Below, piece after piece: positions 51,243 through 59,184 of a stretch of DNA of 64,000 nucleotides. The position numbers and the translations under genes were made by a program. Where the stretch lies: positions 1 through 64,000 of the forward strand of contig JAQWQD010000041.1 in NCBI GenBank assembly GCA_029244985.1, in the 5' to 3' direction. Below the pieces are notes generated by a model. That model ran no database searches, had not been told where the DNA came from, and saw nothing but the letters and a program-made list of their open reading frames with translations. This stretch comes from Gammaproteobacteria bacterium. Its GTDB lineage: Bacteria > Pseudomonadota > Gammaproteobacteria > Pseudomonadales > Pseudohongiellaceae. Within the stretch, counting starts at the first letter, position 1. Each line of letters begins with the position of its first letter.

Positions 51243-52499
51243 CTAAAAACGTGACGATTTACTAAAAAGTAGTTGCTTTGCGCTAATGCGGCGCTCCAGA
51301 AAACCTCCTTCACAATAGCCTAAGTAATAGAGCCAAAGATTCTTGAACCTTTGATCGTAGCCCAGTGATTGCAATTCATTTTTATTCTCCAGAAACGCCT
51401 TACGCCAATGATCAAGAGTACAAGCATAGTCAAGTCCGATATCTTTTAAATCTCGAGTTACGAATTCAGTCTTTTCAGAAATCAATTCGGATATTAAATT
51501 CATAGATGGGAGAAAACCACCTGGAAAGATGTGCTTCTGGATAAAGTCCTCATTTTTTCTATAAGAGTCGAATCGTTGGTCTGCAATGGTAATAGCTTGC
51601 AACATAAGCAAACCGTTAGGTTTCATGAGATCATTTAGTTTCTCAAAATATTCAGGTAGAAATTTGCGACCAACCGCCTCTATCATTTCTACAGATACTA
51701 TTTTGTCGTAATGCCCTTCTAGCAAACGATAATCCTTATTTAGCAATTCAACTCTATCCTCTAAGCCCTCTGCCTGAATCGCTGCTTTAGCAAAACTATA
51801 TTGTTTTTCAGAGATTGTGGTAGTGGTGACCCTGCAGCCGTAGTTTTTTGCTGCAAAGATCGCCAATCCACCCCAACCTGAGCCAACCTCTAGCAAGTGA
51901 TCTTCGGCTGTAAGTTCAAGTTTTTCGCAAAGGCGCACTAACTTGTTAACTTGGGCTTGTGCCAAGCCTTCAGTCGGGCTTTGAAAAATGGCCGAAGAGT
52001 ACTGCATTCGCTCATCTAGGAAAGACTGGTACAGAACATTTCCTAAATCATAGTGTGCGAGAATATTTTTTTTAGCCTGGCTCGTAGTATTGTTGCGCCG
52101 CAATAAACGCAGGTAGCTAAAAGGCTTTAAAAGCCAACCAAATTTCTTATCCCATCGATCCATCATTTCGAGGTTGCGTGAAAAAAACCGAGTCACTTGC
52201 GTGATATCAGGTGAAGTCCACCAACCATCCACAAAAGCCTCACCGGCGGCGGTATTACCCCCCAGCAGAGCCCTTGCATAACTTCTAGAATCAAGGACAT
52301 CAACTTCTGCTTTTAAGCAGTCATTTTTATCTCCTACTTCTGCAATCACACTACCATTTTCTTTCAACAGAAAATGGCCATGCTGCGCACCAAGAAGTAT
52401 TCCCACAAACATCCTGCGTAGAAAGTGGCCTGATTTTTCAGGCTTTCCTTTGAGATCTTTCGCCCTGCTCAAGCTAATTGTCCATTGTTTTTGATTCAT
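51243..52499 (-). CDS. cfa: cyclopropane-fatty-acyl-phospholipid synthase family methyltransferase
   Basis: 418 residues. SAM-binding motif LLEVGSGWGGLAIFAAKNYGC, catalytic-like region VSVEMIEAVGRKFLPEYF, and substrate part GFLPSMNLISELISEKTEF. N-terminal domain typical of the cluster (SGHFLRRMFVGILLGAQHGHFLLKENG). It methylates membrane lipids from SAM; in ChrR-linked clusters it is thought to take part in making modified (for example furan) fatty acids under light stress. Overlaps DUF1365 by ATGA. Confidence 0.88.
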   Translation of the reverse strand: MNQKQWTISLSRAKDLKGKPEKSGHFLRRMFVGILLGAQHGHFLLKENGSVIAEVGDKNDCLKAEVDVLDSRSYARALLGGNTAAGEAFVDGWWTSPDITQVTRFFSRNLEMMDRWDKKFGWLLKPFSYLRLLRRNNTTSQAKKNILAHYDLGNVLYQSFLDERMQYSSAIFQSPTEGLAQAQVNKLVRLCEKLELTAEDHLLEVGSGWGGLAIFAAKNYGCRVTTTTISEKQYSFAKAAIQAEGLEDRVELLNKDYRLLEGHYDKIVSVEMIEAVGRKFLPEYFEKLNDLMKPNGLLMLQAITIADQRFDSYRKNEDFIQKHIFPGGFLPSMNLISELISEKTEFVTRDLKDIGLDYACTLDHWRKAFLENKNELQSLGYDQRFKNLWLYYLGYCEGGFLERRISAKQLLFSKSSRF

Positions 52500-53302
52500 A
52501 CAATGTCCTCCTTAATTTTCCCCATTTTTTTGTTTGGATGCTTATGCAGAGGCACTCCCTTTATAAATAATTTCACGGCTTGCCAATAAATTCTAGTCAG
52601 TATGCTGAACGTTTGAATTGGCGTTCTAAGTAATACGTGCATCAAATGTTTTTGGTTTAATGTCACTCGACTAAGGCTTAGCGTTGCCTCAAAAATTTTA
52701 TCCTGGCTTTCGGCTTTACCTAATATATCGATGTGCACCAAACACCGCTCATGATCTGGTGAGGGGGGAACGATACGCCATTTGTAGTCTTGTCCCATCG
52801 GGATGAATGGAGACACATGAAATTCCTTTGCATGCTGCTGGGTCTGCTTCAAGTCAACTAGATAGTAGTGCTTCTCATTCCAAGGGGTATTACTAACTTC
52901 AGCCAGCATGTATGTAAATTCTTTATCTTGCTTTAAGTAGTAGAGATTTAAAGGGCTAAAGTACAGTCCGAAGTAACGCAAGTGTCCAAGGAAATAAACG
53001 TCTCCATTTACTTCTTTCGCTTTTATGCCGAGTTTCTCTGCAATCTTAGATTTAACAGCCTGGCTGAAATCTTCACTCTTGCCTCCAACATAATCTCTCT
53101 TACTAAACCGCGCCCATCGCAATGCGTTGGTGCCAAATTGCCAGAACATTTGCATTACACGAGGAATCTCATCGGCTTTTAGCAGCAACATGAATATTGG
53201 ATAGTTGAATTCGTGTTTTAGTGGCGTGAAACGACGATGCCGTACTACGCCTTTATAGATCGCACTTTCGAAACTAGCCGGAGTTCGTGATTCAACTTTC
53301 AC
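52496..53302 (-). CDS. DUF1365 protein
   Basis: 268 residues, GTG start at 53302. Family hallmarks: IYKGVVRHRRFTPLKHEFNYPIFM, LGHLRYFGLYFSPLNLYY and EVSNTPWNEKHYYLVD. Always found with the FAD oxidoreductase and Cfa-like enzyme in this regulon; it may be a lipid-binding partner. The start is 7 bp after the FAD gene stop, and the end overlaps the next gene. Confidence 0.85.
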   Translation of the reverse strand: MKVESRTPASFESAIYKGVVRHRRFTPLKHEFNYPIFMLLLKADEIPRVMQMFWQFGTNALRWARFSKRDYVGGKSEDFSQAVKSKIAEKLGIKAKEVNGDVYFLGHLRYFGLYFSPLNLYYLKQDKEFTYMLAEVSNTPWNEKHYYLVDLKQTQQHAKEFHVSPFIPMGQDYKWRIVPPSPDHERCLVHIDILGKAESQDKIFEATLSLSRVTLNQKHLMHVLLRTPIQTFSILTRIYWQAVKLFIKGVPLHKHPNKKMGKIKEDIV

Positions 53303-53308
53303 AGAATT

Positions 53309-54565
53309 CTATAGCCCTAACCCAAATCGTTTGCACACATCCAGAGCACTTCGCACGCCGTCTTCATGAAAACCGCTATACCAATAGGCGCCGCAATAAT
53401 GAATCCGATCGGTGCCACAAATTTCATGCCTGCGATGCTGCGCTTCCATGGATAGTTTAGAAAATACAGGATGATCATAACTGAATTCTTGGAGAATTTT
53501 CTGTGGGTTAATCTTGTGCCTTGCATTCAATGAAACCAAGAAGGACCTGTGACTGTTAATTCCCTGCAATATATTCATACAGTAGGTCACGAGTGGCGGC
53601 TCTTTGGACTCGTGCTCCCCTGCTAGAAAATTCCAACTTGCCCAAGACAACGATTTACGAGGCATAATTTTCTCATCACTGTGGAGTATCACGTCATTCT
53701 TCTGATACTTCATTGCCCCAAGGATTGCCTTTTCACTATCAGTTGGCTGCTGTAATAAACTGAGCGCCTGATCACTGTGACAAGCCATTATAACTTCATC
53801 AAATTCTTCCATTCCTTTCCTAGTTTTCAACTGAATTTTTGTTTCAGTGCGCCTAACCGATTGAACAGGAGTTTTTAACTTAATCTGCATAGAAAAATCA
53901 GTGGTCATAGGTTTTACATAACTACTTGAACCGTTTTTAAGGACATACCATTGCGGCCGATTCTTGATATCTAGCAAACCGTGGTTAAGGAAAAAATTCA
54001 GGAAAAAACTAAGAGGAAAATTTCCAGCTTGATCGACACTACACGACCAGATAGCCGCCACCATTGGAAGCAGATAGTTGTCTTTGAATACATCACTGAA
54101 ATTATGTTCAGCCACAAAGTCATCCAATGTGGTATCACCAATTAGTCCGCCTTCGATCGCGAGTTTACTGACTTTGTTGAATCTGAGTATTTGGCTGACA
54201 AGGCTATAAAAAGAAGGGCGAAGAAAATTTTTGCGTTGTGAAAATAAAGTATTGAGATTGTGGCCATTGTACTCTAGACCGAGTGCGCTGTTTCGCACGC
54301 TAAAACTCATTTCAGTCGGCTGAATGTCTACATTTAGCTTTTGCATCAGTTTTAGAAAGTTCGGATAGTTCCGATCGTTACAAACGATAAATCCTGTGTC
54401 CACTTGAAAGTTCTTATCGTCCAACGTCACCGGAACGGTGTGAGTATGACCACCGACGTAGTCATTGCCTTCAAAAATAGTCACATCGTGCTTTTTATTT
54501 ATTAAATAGGCCGCTGTTAGGCCGGAAATCCCACTTCCGACAATTGCAATCTTCATGGCGCCCAT
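53309..54565 (-). CDS. FAD-dependent oxidoreductase (amine oxidase-like)
   Basis: 418 residues, or 415 from the ATG at 54556 (MKIAIVGSG). Rossmann motif IAIVGSGISGLTAAYLINKKH. N-terminal DYVGGHTHTVPV and VCNDRNYPNFLKLMQKL are typical of the lipid desaturase-like FAD enzymes in this cluster. C-terminal IHYCGAYWYSGFHEDGVRSALDVC holds the last FAD contacts. Probably dehydrogenates a methylated fatty acid. Confidence 0.88.
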   Translation of the reverse strand: MGAMKIAIVGSGISGLTAAYLINKKHDVTIFEGNDYVGGHTHTVPVTLDDKNFQVDTGFIVCNDRNYPNFLKLMQKLNVDIQPTEMSFSVRNSALGLEYNGHNLNTLFSQRKNFLRPSFYSLVSQILRFNKVSKLAIEGGLIGDTTLDDFVAEHNFSDVFKDNYLLPMVAAIWSCSVDQAGNFPLSFFLNFFLNHGLLDIKNRPQWYVLKNGSSSYVKPMTTDFSMQIKLKTPVQSVRRTETKIQLKTRKGMEEFDEVIMACHSDQALSLLQQPTDSEKAILGAMKYQKNDVILHSDEKIMPRKSLSWASWNFLAGEHESKEPPLVTYCMNILQGINSHRSFLVSLNARHKINPQKILQEFSYDHPVFSKLSMEAQHRRHEICGTDRIHYCGAYWYSGFHEDGVRSALDVCKRFGLGL

Positions 54566-54571
54566 CGCTAC

Positions 54572-55318
54572 CTACCCCGAATTCAGTGTTGGGCCGGAAG
54601 ATCGAAATAGCTTCTCAATCAATAATTTTTGTACGCCAAAAGGACACAAACGAATGGCTTTCAGAATCCATGTAAAAGAAATCGGAAAATGAATTTCAGA
54701 TTTTTTCTTGCTTAGTCCAAAACGAATTTTTTTTGACGCAAATTCGACCGACACACTCATCGGCATAGGAAAGTTATTAAGTGCAGTCAATGGAGTCTCG
54801 ACGAACCCGGGCGCAATGTGACTGACATGGATACCGCTAGGTTTTAAACTTATTGAAAGAGTCTTAGACAAATATTCAATAGCCGCTTTTGAGGCTCCAT
54901 AAGCTTCGGCTCGCGGCAGAGGTAGATAACAGGAGCTACTGCCCATGATAGCCAAAGACCCGCCTGGCTTAAGTTTAGGGATTAGAAATTCGAGACAGTT
55001 TGCGGTTCCGATCAAATTAGTCTTGACCACCCGTTCATATAATTCAGAATCAAAGTTTGCGGCATTAATGTACTCACAAGTGCCGGCATTTAATATGACC
55101 AAATCTAGAGCTGGCAACTCTTCCAATCGCTCGGAACAATCAATTCGATCTGCAGTGTCGAAGCAGAGAATTTGGGCAAAATCAGGGAAGTCGTGGATCA
55201 GGCTTTTTAGAGAAACTGTATTTCTGCCACAACAGTAGACGATATTTGACCCGGCAAGGTAATCTCGAGCTAGTTGCATACCAATACCGGAACTGCTCCC
55301 GGTAATTAGAATGTTCAT
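54572..55318 (-). CDS. short-chain dehydrogenase/reductase
   Basis: 248 residues with TGSSSGIGMQLARDYL and Y-x-x-x-K in YGASKAAIEYL, plus SLAIMGSSSCYLPLPRAEA for the Ser. ATGA overlap with the NTF2-like gene upstream. It lies in the six-gene operon of the ChrR/ECF regulon and may reduce a lipid-derived carbonyl. Confidence 0.86.
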   Translation of the reverse strand: MNILITGSSSGIGMQLARDYLAGSNIVYCCGRNTVSLKSLIHDFPDFAQILCFDTADRIDCSERLEELPALDLVILNAGTCEYINAANFDSELYERVVKTNLIGTANCLEFLIPKLKPGGSLAIMGSSSCYLPLPRAEAYGASKAAIEYLSKTLSISLKPSGIHVSHIAPGFVETPLTALNNFPMPMSVSVEFASKKIRFGLSKKKSEIHFPISFTWILKAIRLCPFGVQKLLIEKLFRSSGPTLNSG

Positions 55319-55785
55319 CGCCCTAACCGTTGCCTAATTTTTTTGATAAAGAGTCCAAGAGCTGGCACTTGCTCGTATACCATTGCTCCCAAGTCGTAAT
55401 AGTCTCGGTGATAATAAATTCGGCCATGCCGAGTCCTAAGCAGGCTGCAGCCTTCTACCCGAATTGTCGCCCCGTTTCTTAATTTCGGATGTGCAACAAA
55501 CATAGTCCAGGACATAAAGATATCTGTTTCGTTGATTAACACCTGATGAAATTTGAAACTGCAGCTTTGCAGGTTTTCAAATAGAGAGGCAAAGTGGTTC
55601 ATCAAGGGCTTAAGCCCCTGGAGTGCTCTCGCAGGATCCTCGAAGTGCACATCTTCGGTATAGAGGGACTCAAGTTCAGGGATATCATCGCTTCCCAACG
55701 ACTGGTAAGCGATCTTAACTCGGTCGGCTATATACTCTGCACTAGACAGCTCGGACGCCGATCTTAATATTCGATTCGCTTTCAT
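55315..55785 (-). CDS. NTF2/SnoaL-like protein
   Basis: 156 residues from the ATG at 55785, which lies downstream of a mapped-looking promoter (55818-55847); longer starts would begin upstream of the inferred transcription start. NTF2-like cone: LGSDDIPELESLYTEDVHFEDPARALQGLKPLMNHFASLF and RIYYHRDYYDLGAMVYEQVP. Role unknown; in this cluster it is always the first gene, perhaps a lipid isomerase or binding protein. Confidence 0.8.
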   Translation of the reverse strand: MKANRILRSASELSSAEYIADRVKIAYQSLGSDDIPELESLYTEDVHFEDPARALQGLKPLMNHFASLFENLQSCSFKFHQVLINETDIFMSWTMFVAHPKLRNGATIRVEGCSLLRTRHGRIYYHRDYYDLGAMVYEQVPALGLFIKKIRQRLGR

Positions 55786-55817
55786 TACACTGTCGTCTTC
55801 TCTAAATTGGTATATAT

Positions 55818-55847
55818 GCATTACGGCTTTTGTTAAAGTTTGGATCA
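55818..55847 (-). promoter_or_regulatory. ECF (RpoE/ChrR-type) promoter of the NTF2-cfa operon
   Basis: On the minus strand TGATCC (55847-55842), exactly 18 bases, then TAATGC (55823-55818). This is the -35/spacer/-10 layout of the RpoE-ChrR group. Mirrors the plus-strand promoter at 55874. Confidence 0.7.
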
Positions 55848-55873
55848 CAAAGAGAACTTTTTTTACTAATTTG

Positions 55874-55904
55874 TGATCCAACACCCGAATACTCGCGTTA
55901 TAAG
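55874..55904 (+). promoter_or_regulatory. ECF (RpoE/ChrR-type) promoter of the sigma/anti-sigma operon
   Basis: TGATCC (55874-55879), 18 bases, then TTATAAG (55898-55904), followed by GGGT. A start codon at 55908 would lie at or upstream of the transcription start, so the true ECF start is placed at 55953. The conserved TTTGTGATCCAA occurs on both strands, pointing outward from one another. Confidence 0.75.
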
Positions 55905-55952
55905 GGTATGAACAGTGCGGTCCTCAGAACAGAATATTCGACCCTACGGCCT

Positions 55953-56588
55953 ATGCCCGACACAGATCATCCCGCAGTAGATTCTTCGAATGCCCGCTCA
56001 TTAGCGCCTGTGGATCCCGACAGCGATGAATATTTGCTGGTCGAAACAGGTAACTCTCAGAGCTCAAAAGCCTTTAATCGCTTGTTTCAGCGCTACTCCA
56101 GCAAAATTTACGCGATGGGTATGAAGCTAACTCGAAACGAGCAACTTTCAAAAGATCTGGTTCAAGAGGCAATGCTCAACGTTTGGCGAAAAGCCCGATT
56201 ATACGATCTCGACCGGGGAACTGCGCAAAGCTGGATCTTTACAATTGCGAGAAACCGCTGCTTCGATATGCTTAGGAAGCTTAAACGCCAACCGAACTGT
56301 GTGACTGCCGATGATATCTGGCCTCAGGACAATGGCTCCGAATCCGCGCTTCTGCCGGAGGGAGCCCTCCATGGGGAGCAAGGAAGTTTGGTGGCGGAGG
56401 CGTCGATCATTGCGAGCTACTGCAAGCAACTGCCAGAGCCTCAACAGGCGGTCATTGAGCAAGTTTATATCCTCGATCGCACTCATGATGAGGCGGCGGA
56501 AATTTTGAAAATACCCTTAGGAACTCTCAAATCGCGATTGCGATTGGGCGTTGCCAAGCTTAGACAACTGATTGGGATTGATCTATGA
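55953..56588 (+). CDS. rpoE: ECF sigma factor, RpoE/ChrR type
   Basis: 211 residues. Region 2 at about 33-95 (FNRLFQRYSSKIYAMGMKLTRN, SKDLVQEAMLNVWRKA, GTAQSWIFTIARNRCFDML) and region 4 at about 148-207 (LPEPQQAVIEQVYILDRTHDEAAEIL, LGTLKSRLRLGVAKLRQLIG). ATG at 55953 is chosen because the promoter at 55874 predicts a transcript starting near 55910. It directs its own promoter and the operons on both sides, probably in response to singlet oxygen, when released by ChrR. Confidence 0.88.
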   Translation: MPDTDHPAVDSSNARSLAPVDPDSDEYLLVETGNSQSSKAFNRLFQRYSSKIYAMGMKLTRNEQLSKDLVQEAMLNVWRKARLYDLDRGTAQSWIFTIARNRCFDMLRKLKRQPNCVTADDIWPQDNGSESALLPEGALHGEQGSLVAEASIIASYCKQLPEPQQAVIEQVYILDRTHDEAAEILKIPLGTLKSRLRLGVAKLRQLIGIDL

Positions 56589-57286
56589 ATAACGATCTAG
56601 ACTGTCATCCTGCGACAGAAATGATTAACAAATATGTACAAGGAAGTCTTCCGACTGGATGGAACGTCGTGTTGTCAGCTCACTTGGAGCTATGCCAAAA
56701 ATGCAGGCAAGAATACGGCGACTTGGAATCGGCCGAAGTGCTTTCTTGGTCCGAAGGCCCTGTAGAGGAAGTCGCAAATGACTTCTCCGATCTGGTAGCC
56801 AATATAATTCAACACCCGCAGCAGTCTGCAGCAGACATTCCACTGTCCCAGGAGTCTTCGATAACCGAGATTCATATGCTGGATCACAGTTTTACGCTGC
56901 CTCGAGTTCTCGCTAAAGCAGCTAATGATGGTTTAGAGTGGAAGAAGTTGGCTGGTGGCATTAATCAGGCCAAGGTAAATATAGATACTGAAACACAATG
57001 TGAGTTTATCTATATGAGCCCTGGCAGTCAGACGCCAATGCACAGACACCAAGGGAATGAAATAACACTCGTACTCGATGGGTCTTTCAGTGACTCTTCA
57101 GGAACATATGAAGCTGCTGATTTTATTATTAGAAACAACAACGATGAGCATCAGCCAGTGAGTGAGGAGGGTTGCCTCTGCTTCGCGGTGCTTGATAGTC
57201 CGCTAACATTTACTCAGGGTCTGGCACGGCTTTTCAATCCTATTAACCGATTCAAATTTCGTAAAACTATCGCGCGTCAGTCTTAA
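56585..57286 (+). CDS. chrR: ChrR-family anti-sigma factor (zinc finger plus cupin)
   Basis: 233 residues. The N-terminal zinc anti-sigma domain has H32-x3-C36-x2-C39 (HLELCQKCRQEY). A C-terminal cupin has metal ligands in QTPMHRHQGNEITLVLDGSFSD. The layout is that of Rhodobacter ChrR, which holds the ECF sigma factor inactive and lets go on singlet-oxygen or organic peroxide stress. The ATG shares ATGA with the sigma gene stop. A hairpin follows. Confidence 0.9.
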   Translation: MNNDLDCHPATEMINKYVQGSLPTGWNVVLSAHLELCQKCRQEYGDLESAEVLSWSEGPVEEVANDFSDLVANIIQHPQQSAADIPLSQESSITEIHMLDHSFTLPRVLAKAANDGLEWKKLAGGINQAKVNIDTETQCEFIYMSPGSQTPMHRHQGNEITLVLDGSFSDSSGTYEAADFIIRNNNDEHQPVSEEGCLCFAVLDSPLTFTQGLARLFNPINRFKFRKTIARQS

Positions 57287-57314
57287 GAACCTTACTTCAA
57301 CCACTAAAGGAATG

Positions 57315-57338
57315 TCAGCACTCTGCAAAGAGTGCTGA
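57315..57338. terminator. hairpin after chrR
   Basis: TCAGCACTC (57315-57323) pairs perfectly with GAGTGCTGA (57330-57338) with a six-base loop TGCAAA. No full T run follows (TTACTGACTTCT), so it may be a weak terminator or a transcript-stabilising hairpin separating chrR from the SOUL gene. Confidence 0.5.
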
Positions 57339-57414
57339 TTACTGACTTCTGGCCCCATCAGAAATCAAACCCCCTCTATAAATTACTACCTTAATTAAAA
57401 TCACTATTCTGTAT

Positions 57415-57444
57415 TGATCCAACTTCAATACTGTCGCGTATTAA
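57415..57444 (+). promoter_or_regulatory. ECF (RpoE/ChrR-type) promoter of the SOUL-photolyase operon
   Basis: TGATCC (57415-57420), 18 bases, TATTAA (57439-57444), 35 nt before the SOUL ATG at 57479. Third site with the same spacing as those at 55818 and 55874; TGATCCAAC and GCGTATT/GCGTTAT around the -10 are alike. Confidence 0.7.
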
Positions 57445-57478
57445 ACTGTATATTCAGAAATAGAACTTGGAGTTAAAA

Positions 57479-58150
57479 ATGAACCTCACTTTTAATTTGC
57501 AGCGCAAACTCATACTCTCTTTTATGGTTATTCTTATCGCGACTAGTGCGCACGCAATCGAGACCCCGCAATACACTGTCATTTACGAAGATGAAACTGT
57601 GGAATACAGGCACTATGAGCCTTATATCGTCGCGGAAACTTTTGTCGATAAGTCAGTCAAATACAAGAAAGCATCTAACGAAGGATTCATGAGATTGTTC
57701 CGCTACATTACTGGCAACAATAATGCCCAAGCAGATATAGATATGACAGCGCCCGTTCAGCTAGTTGCAGCCAGTGAAGAAATTGCTATGACCGCACCAG
57801 TTCAGAGAGTTGAAACTGACGATAGTTGGCGGATCTCATTCATGCTACCCAGCAAGTATTCGATGGAAACTGCTCCGACGCCTGGTGATGAGCGCATTAG
57901 CCTTAGGCTAGTAAGCGGTCAACTAATGGCCGTAGTTCGCTACTCTGGAAGGTGGACTGAGCGCAACTATGACAAGCACAAGAAGCGTTTGTCGGAAAGC
58001 CTTGAAGCCGCTTCTATCGAGACAATCGGCGCGTTTGAGTCGGCCGCATACGATGCACCATATGTATTACCATTCCTGAGAAGAAATGAAGTAATGATAG
58101 AAGTTAAATCAGCCCCAGTAACTCAGCTGACTGCAGCCACTGGATCTTGA
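57479..58150 (+). CDS. SOUL haem-binding family protein
   Basis: 223 residues from the ATG at 57479 (GGAG upstream); a TTG four codons earlier is less likely. Signal peptide ending ATSAHAIET. SOUL domain: YTVIYEDETVEYRHYEPYIVAETFV, FMRLFRYITGNN, IDMTAPVQ (twice: MTAPVQLV and MTAPVQRV), and a C-terminal PFLRRNEVMIEV. Binds haem or a tetrapyrrole outside the cytoplasm; a usual member of ChrR-type regulons. Confidence 0.9.
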   Translation: MNLTFNLQRKLILSFMVILIATSAHAIETPQYTVIYEDETVEYRHYEPYIVAETFVDKSVKYKKASNEGFMRLFRYITGNNNAQADIDMTAPVQLVAASEEIAMTAPVQRVETDDSWRISFMLPSKYSMETAPTPGDERISLRLVSGQLMAVVRYSGRWTERNYDKHKKRLSESLEAASIETIGAFESAAYDAPYVLPFLRRNEVMIEVKSAPVTQLTAATGS

Positions 58151-58201
58151 GCAAAAACATTCGATGGTGGAATATAAATTGCAGTGACAGGTTGAGGAAG
58201 A

Positions 58202-59149
58202 ATGTCAAAAATCAAGATAGGTATTAGCAGTTGTCTTTTAGGGGAGGCAGTACGTTTCAACGGCGGACACAAACACTCATCTGTCTGCACCAAAGAATTA
58301 GCTAAGTACTTTCAGTTTAAATCTGTCTGTCCCGAAATGGGCATTGGATTGGGTGTACCTAGAAGGCCAATTAGGCTAGTCGGTGAGACACAAAACCCTC
58401 GAGCGGTAGGAGTGGATGATTCAAGTATCGACGTTACTGACAAACTAACAGCTTTTGCGAAAAAAACTATCCCTCAATTAAGAGATATTTCTGGCTATAT
58501 CTTTATTAAAGGATCCCCTAGCTGTGGCGTATTTCGAGTCAAAGTCTACAGAGAAAACGGGATGCCAAACGAAAAGCCAGGTTCTGGTATTTTTGCAAAA
58601 GCAATAATGGAAAATTTTCCTTTACTCCCGGTTGAGGAAGCCGGTCGTCTTAGCGACCCGGTACTCAAAGAAAATTTTATCAATAGAGTGTTCGCCTATA
58701 AGGCCTGGCAGCAGTTAATTCAAGGTGGCTTTAAAATTAGTGATCTAACAGGTTTTCATAGCCGCTATAAGTACACTTTAATGTCGCATAATGCTGAAGC
58801 ATGCTTGAAGCTTGGCCGCATGCTCGCTAACCCTGGAACGATTGCTATTGAAGAGCTCGCTCAGAACTACATTGAGATGTTCATGCAAACTCTAAGCCGC
58901 CAGGCAACCAGGAAGACGAACACAAACGTTTTAATGCACATGCAAGGTTATTTAAAGGACAAACTCGATCGCAAACAGACGGAGTCTTTATGCGAAGTGA
59001 TTGAACAATATCGAGTTGGCATCTTACCAATTATCGTCCCTATTTCATTGTTGAAGGGCTTCTTTCATAGTCATCCGAATAAATATATGCAGGAACAAGC
59101 GTTTCTTCAACCCTATCCTGAAGACCTAAGTCTTCGAAATCGCATCTAG
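58202..59149 (+). CDS. DUF523 and DUF1722 protein (YbgA-like)
   Basis: 315 residues. N-terminal DUF523 (IGISSCLLGEAVRFNGGHK, SVCPEMGIGLGVPRRPIRLVG, YIFIKGSPSCGVFRVKVY), then DUF1722 at about 185-310 (FHSRYKYTLMSHNAEACLKLGRMLA). The cysteines of DUF523 may hold a metal cluster. Strong Shine-Dalgarno GAGGAAG. Usually adjacent to phr in Gammaproteobacteria, as here. Confidence 0.88.
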   Translation: MSKIKIGISSCLLGEAVRFNGGHKHSSVCTKELAKYFQFKSVCPEMGIGLGVPRRPIRLVGETQNPRAVGVDDSSIDVTDKLTAFAKKTIPQLRDISGYIFIKGSPSCGVFRVKVYRENGMPNEKPGSGIFAKAIMENFPLLPVEEAGRLSDPVLKENFINRVFAYKAWQQLIQGGFKISDLTGFHSRYKYTLMSHNAEACLKLGRMLANPGTIAIEELAQNYIEMFMQTLSRQATRKTNTNVLMHMQGYLKDKLDRKQTESLCEVIEQYRVGILPIIVPISLLKGFFHSHPNKYMQEQAFLQPYPEDLSLRNRI

Positions 59150-59184
59150 ACACACAGCTATTGCAACCACGGTGAATCTATAGC

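Noticed and set aside
55908-55952. Upstream ATG for the ECF sigma factor
   Set aside because: It lies at or before the transcription start predicted from the promoter at 55874-55904; the ATG at 55953 is preferred.
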